Of a DNA stretch of 32,652 bases, positions 32,520 through 32,652 are shown piece after piece. Made by a program: the position numbers and the translations under genes. This stretch comes from Candidatus Campbellbacteria bacterium. Its GTDB lineage: Bacteria > Patescibacteriota > Minisyncoccia > Phycocordibacterales > JABAAK01. Within the stretch, counting starts at the first letter, position 1. Every line of letters begins with the position of its first letter. The notes under the pieces are model-generated. The model saw nothing but the letters and a program-made list of their open reading frames with translations, did no database searches and had not been told where the DNA came from. The stretch spans positions 1 through 32,652 of the forward strand of contig JAPPQH010000007.1 in NCBI GenBank assembly GCA_028817035.1, read 5' to 3'.

Positions 32520-32652
32520 ATACTACTCCGCTCGCTCGCCCTCACTCGGTGGCTCCACCGCCTCGCCCTCGCTCACTCCGTTCGCTCACCCCCACGCTCC
32601 GCGACCCTTCCACCCAATTATAATAAAATATACTATTTTATTATTTTACAAA
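32520..32652. repeat. GAGCGAG-type repeat (inverted) at the window end
   Basis: CTCGCTCG, CCTCACTCGGTGG, CTCCACCGCCTCGCC, CTCACTCCGTTCGCTCACC and related words form a GC-rich low-complexity block in AT-rich surroundings. It is the reverse-strand counterpart of the repeats at 1-60 and 8935-9100. No gene is visible. Confidence 0.6.

Noticed and set aside
1-32652. CRISPR array
   Set aside because: No series of regularly spaced 20-40 bp repeats with unique spacers was found. The tandem repeats present are in-frame protein repeats.
1-32652. EcoRI-site avoidance as support for GAATTC specificity of the methyltransferase
   Set aside because: At least five GAATTC sites are present in the window, so there is no clear depletion; an exact count against expectation would be needed.

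Overview
The window reads as a chromosomal segment of a small-genome, AT-leaning bacterium, most likely a member of the Candidate Phyla Radiation (Patescibacteria). That placement is inference. It rests on compact or trimmed housekeeping proteins (a threonyl-tRNA synthetase without TGS or editing domain, a NusB-NUDIX fusion, an L32 with one zinc cysteine), a tRNA-Leu gene without encoded CCA, start codons sitting a few bases after -10 boxes (leaderless or nearly leaderless mRNAs), and very large Sec-secreted repeat proteins. TGA is used as a stop (rnhB), which argues against the code-25 lineages.

Layout: (1) 1-8.9 kb holds two large paralogous secreted proteins on the + strand, with a shared N-terminal domain, cysteine-containing Ig-like modules and six beta-propeller-type repeats each. 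They are separated by about 380 bp containing a 12-G homopolymer and end at a strong terminator. (2) 8.9-9.4 kb is a repeat-rich spacer with tRNA-Leu(CAA) on the minus strand and a duplicated 19-bp copy of its 3' end. (3) 9.4-24.5 kb is a housekeeping block: parB; topA and rel (minus, 2-bp gap); a structured region with its own promoter and terminator that looks like a non-coding RNA; gyrB (divergent from topA); two small membrane proteins; thrS and dnaE (minus); and rnhB, rpmF, nusB-NUDIX and rnc (plus). (4) 24.5-25.5 kb has two small minus-strand genes, a 4-TM membrane protein and a 113-residue protein with a perfect Shine-Dalgarno sequence. Their promoters lie in two copies of the same 24-bp repeat. 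(5) 25.6-32.5 kb is an AT-rich defence island: a tight pair encoding an RloC/PrrC-like AAA_13 ATPase and a gluzincin-type HExxH protein; a convergent operon of an EcoRI-family adenine methyltransferase and a DUF262-HNH protein; and a 399-residue membrane-anchored protein of unknown function.

How the genes fit together: the core block supplies topology control (topA and gyrB facing away from a shared regulatory zone), stringent response (rel), chromosome partition (parB), replication (dnaE, rnhB), translation (thrS, rpmF, tRNA-Leu) and RNA processing (nusB, rnc). The defence island has two candidate systems: an ATPase-protease pair with an unusual upstream region of interleaved inverted repeats, and a modification-restriction-like pair. 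The best candidates for something undescribed are the ATPase-gluzincin pair with its leader and the structured RNA between topA and gyrB.
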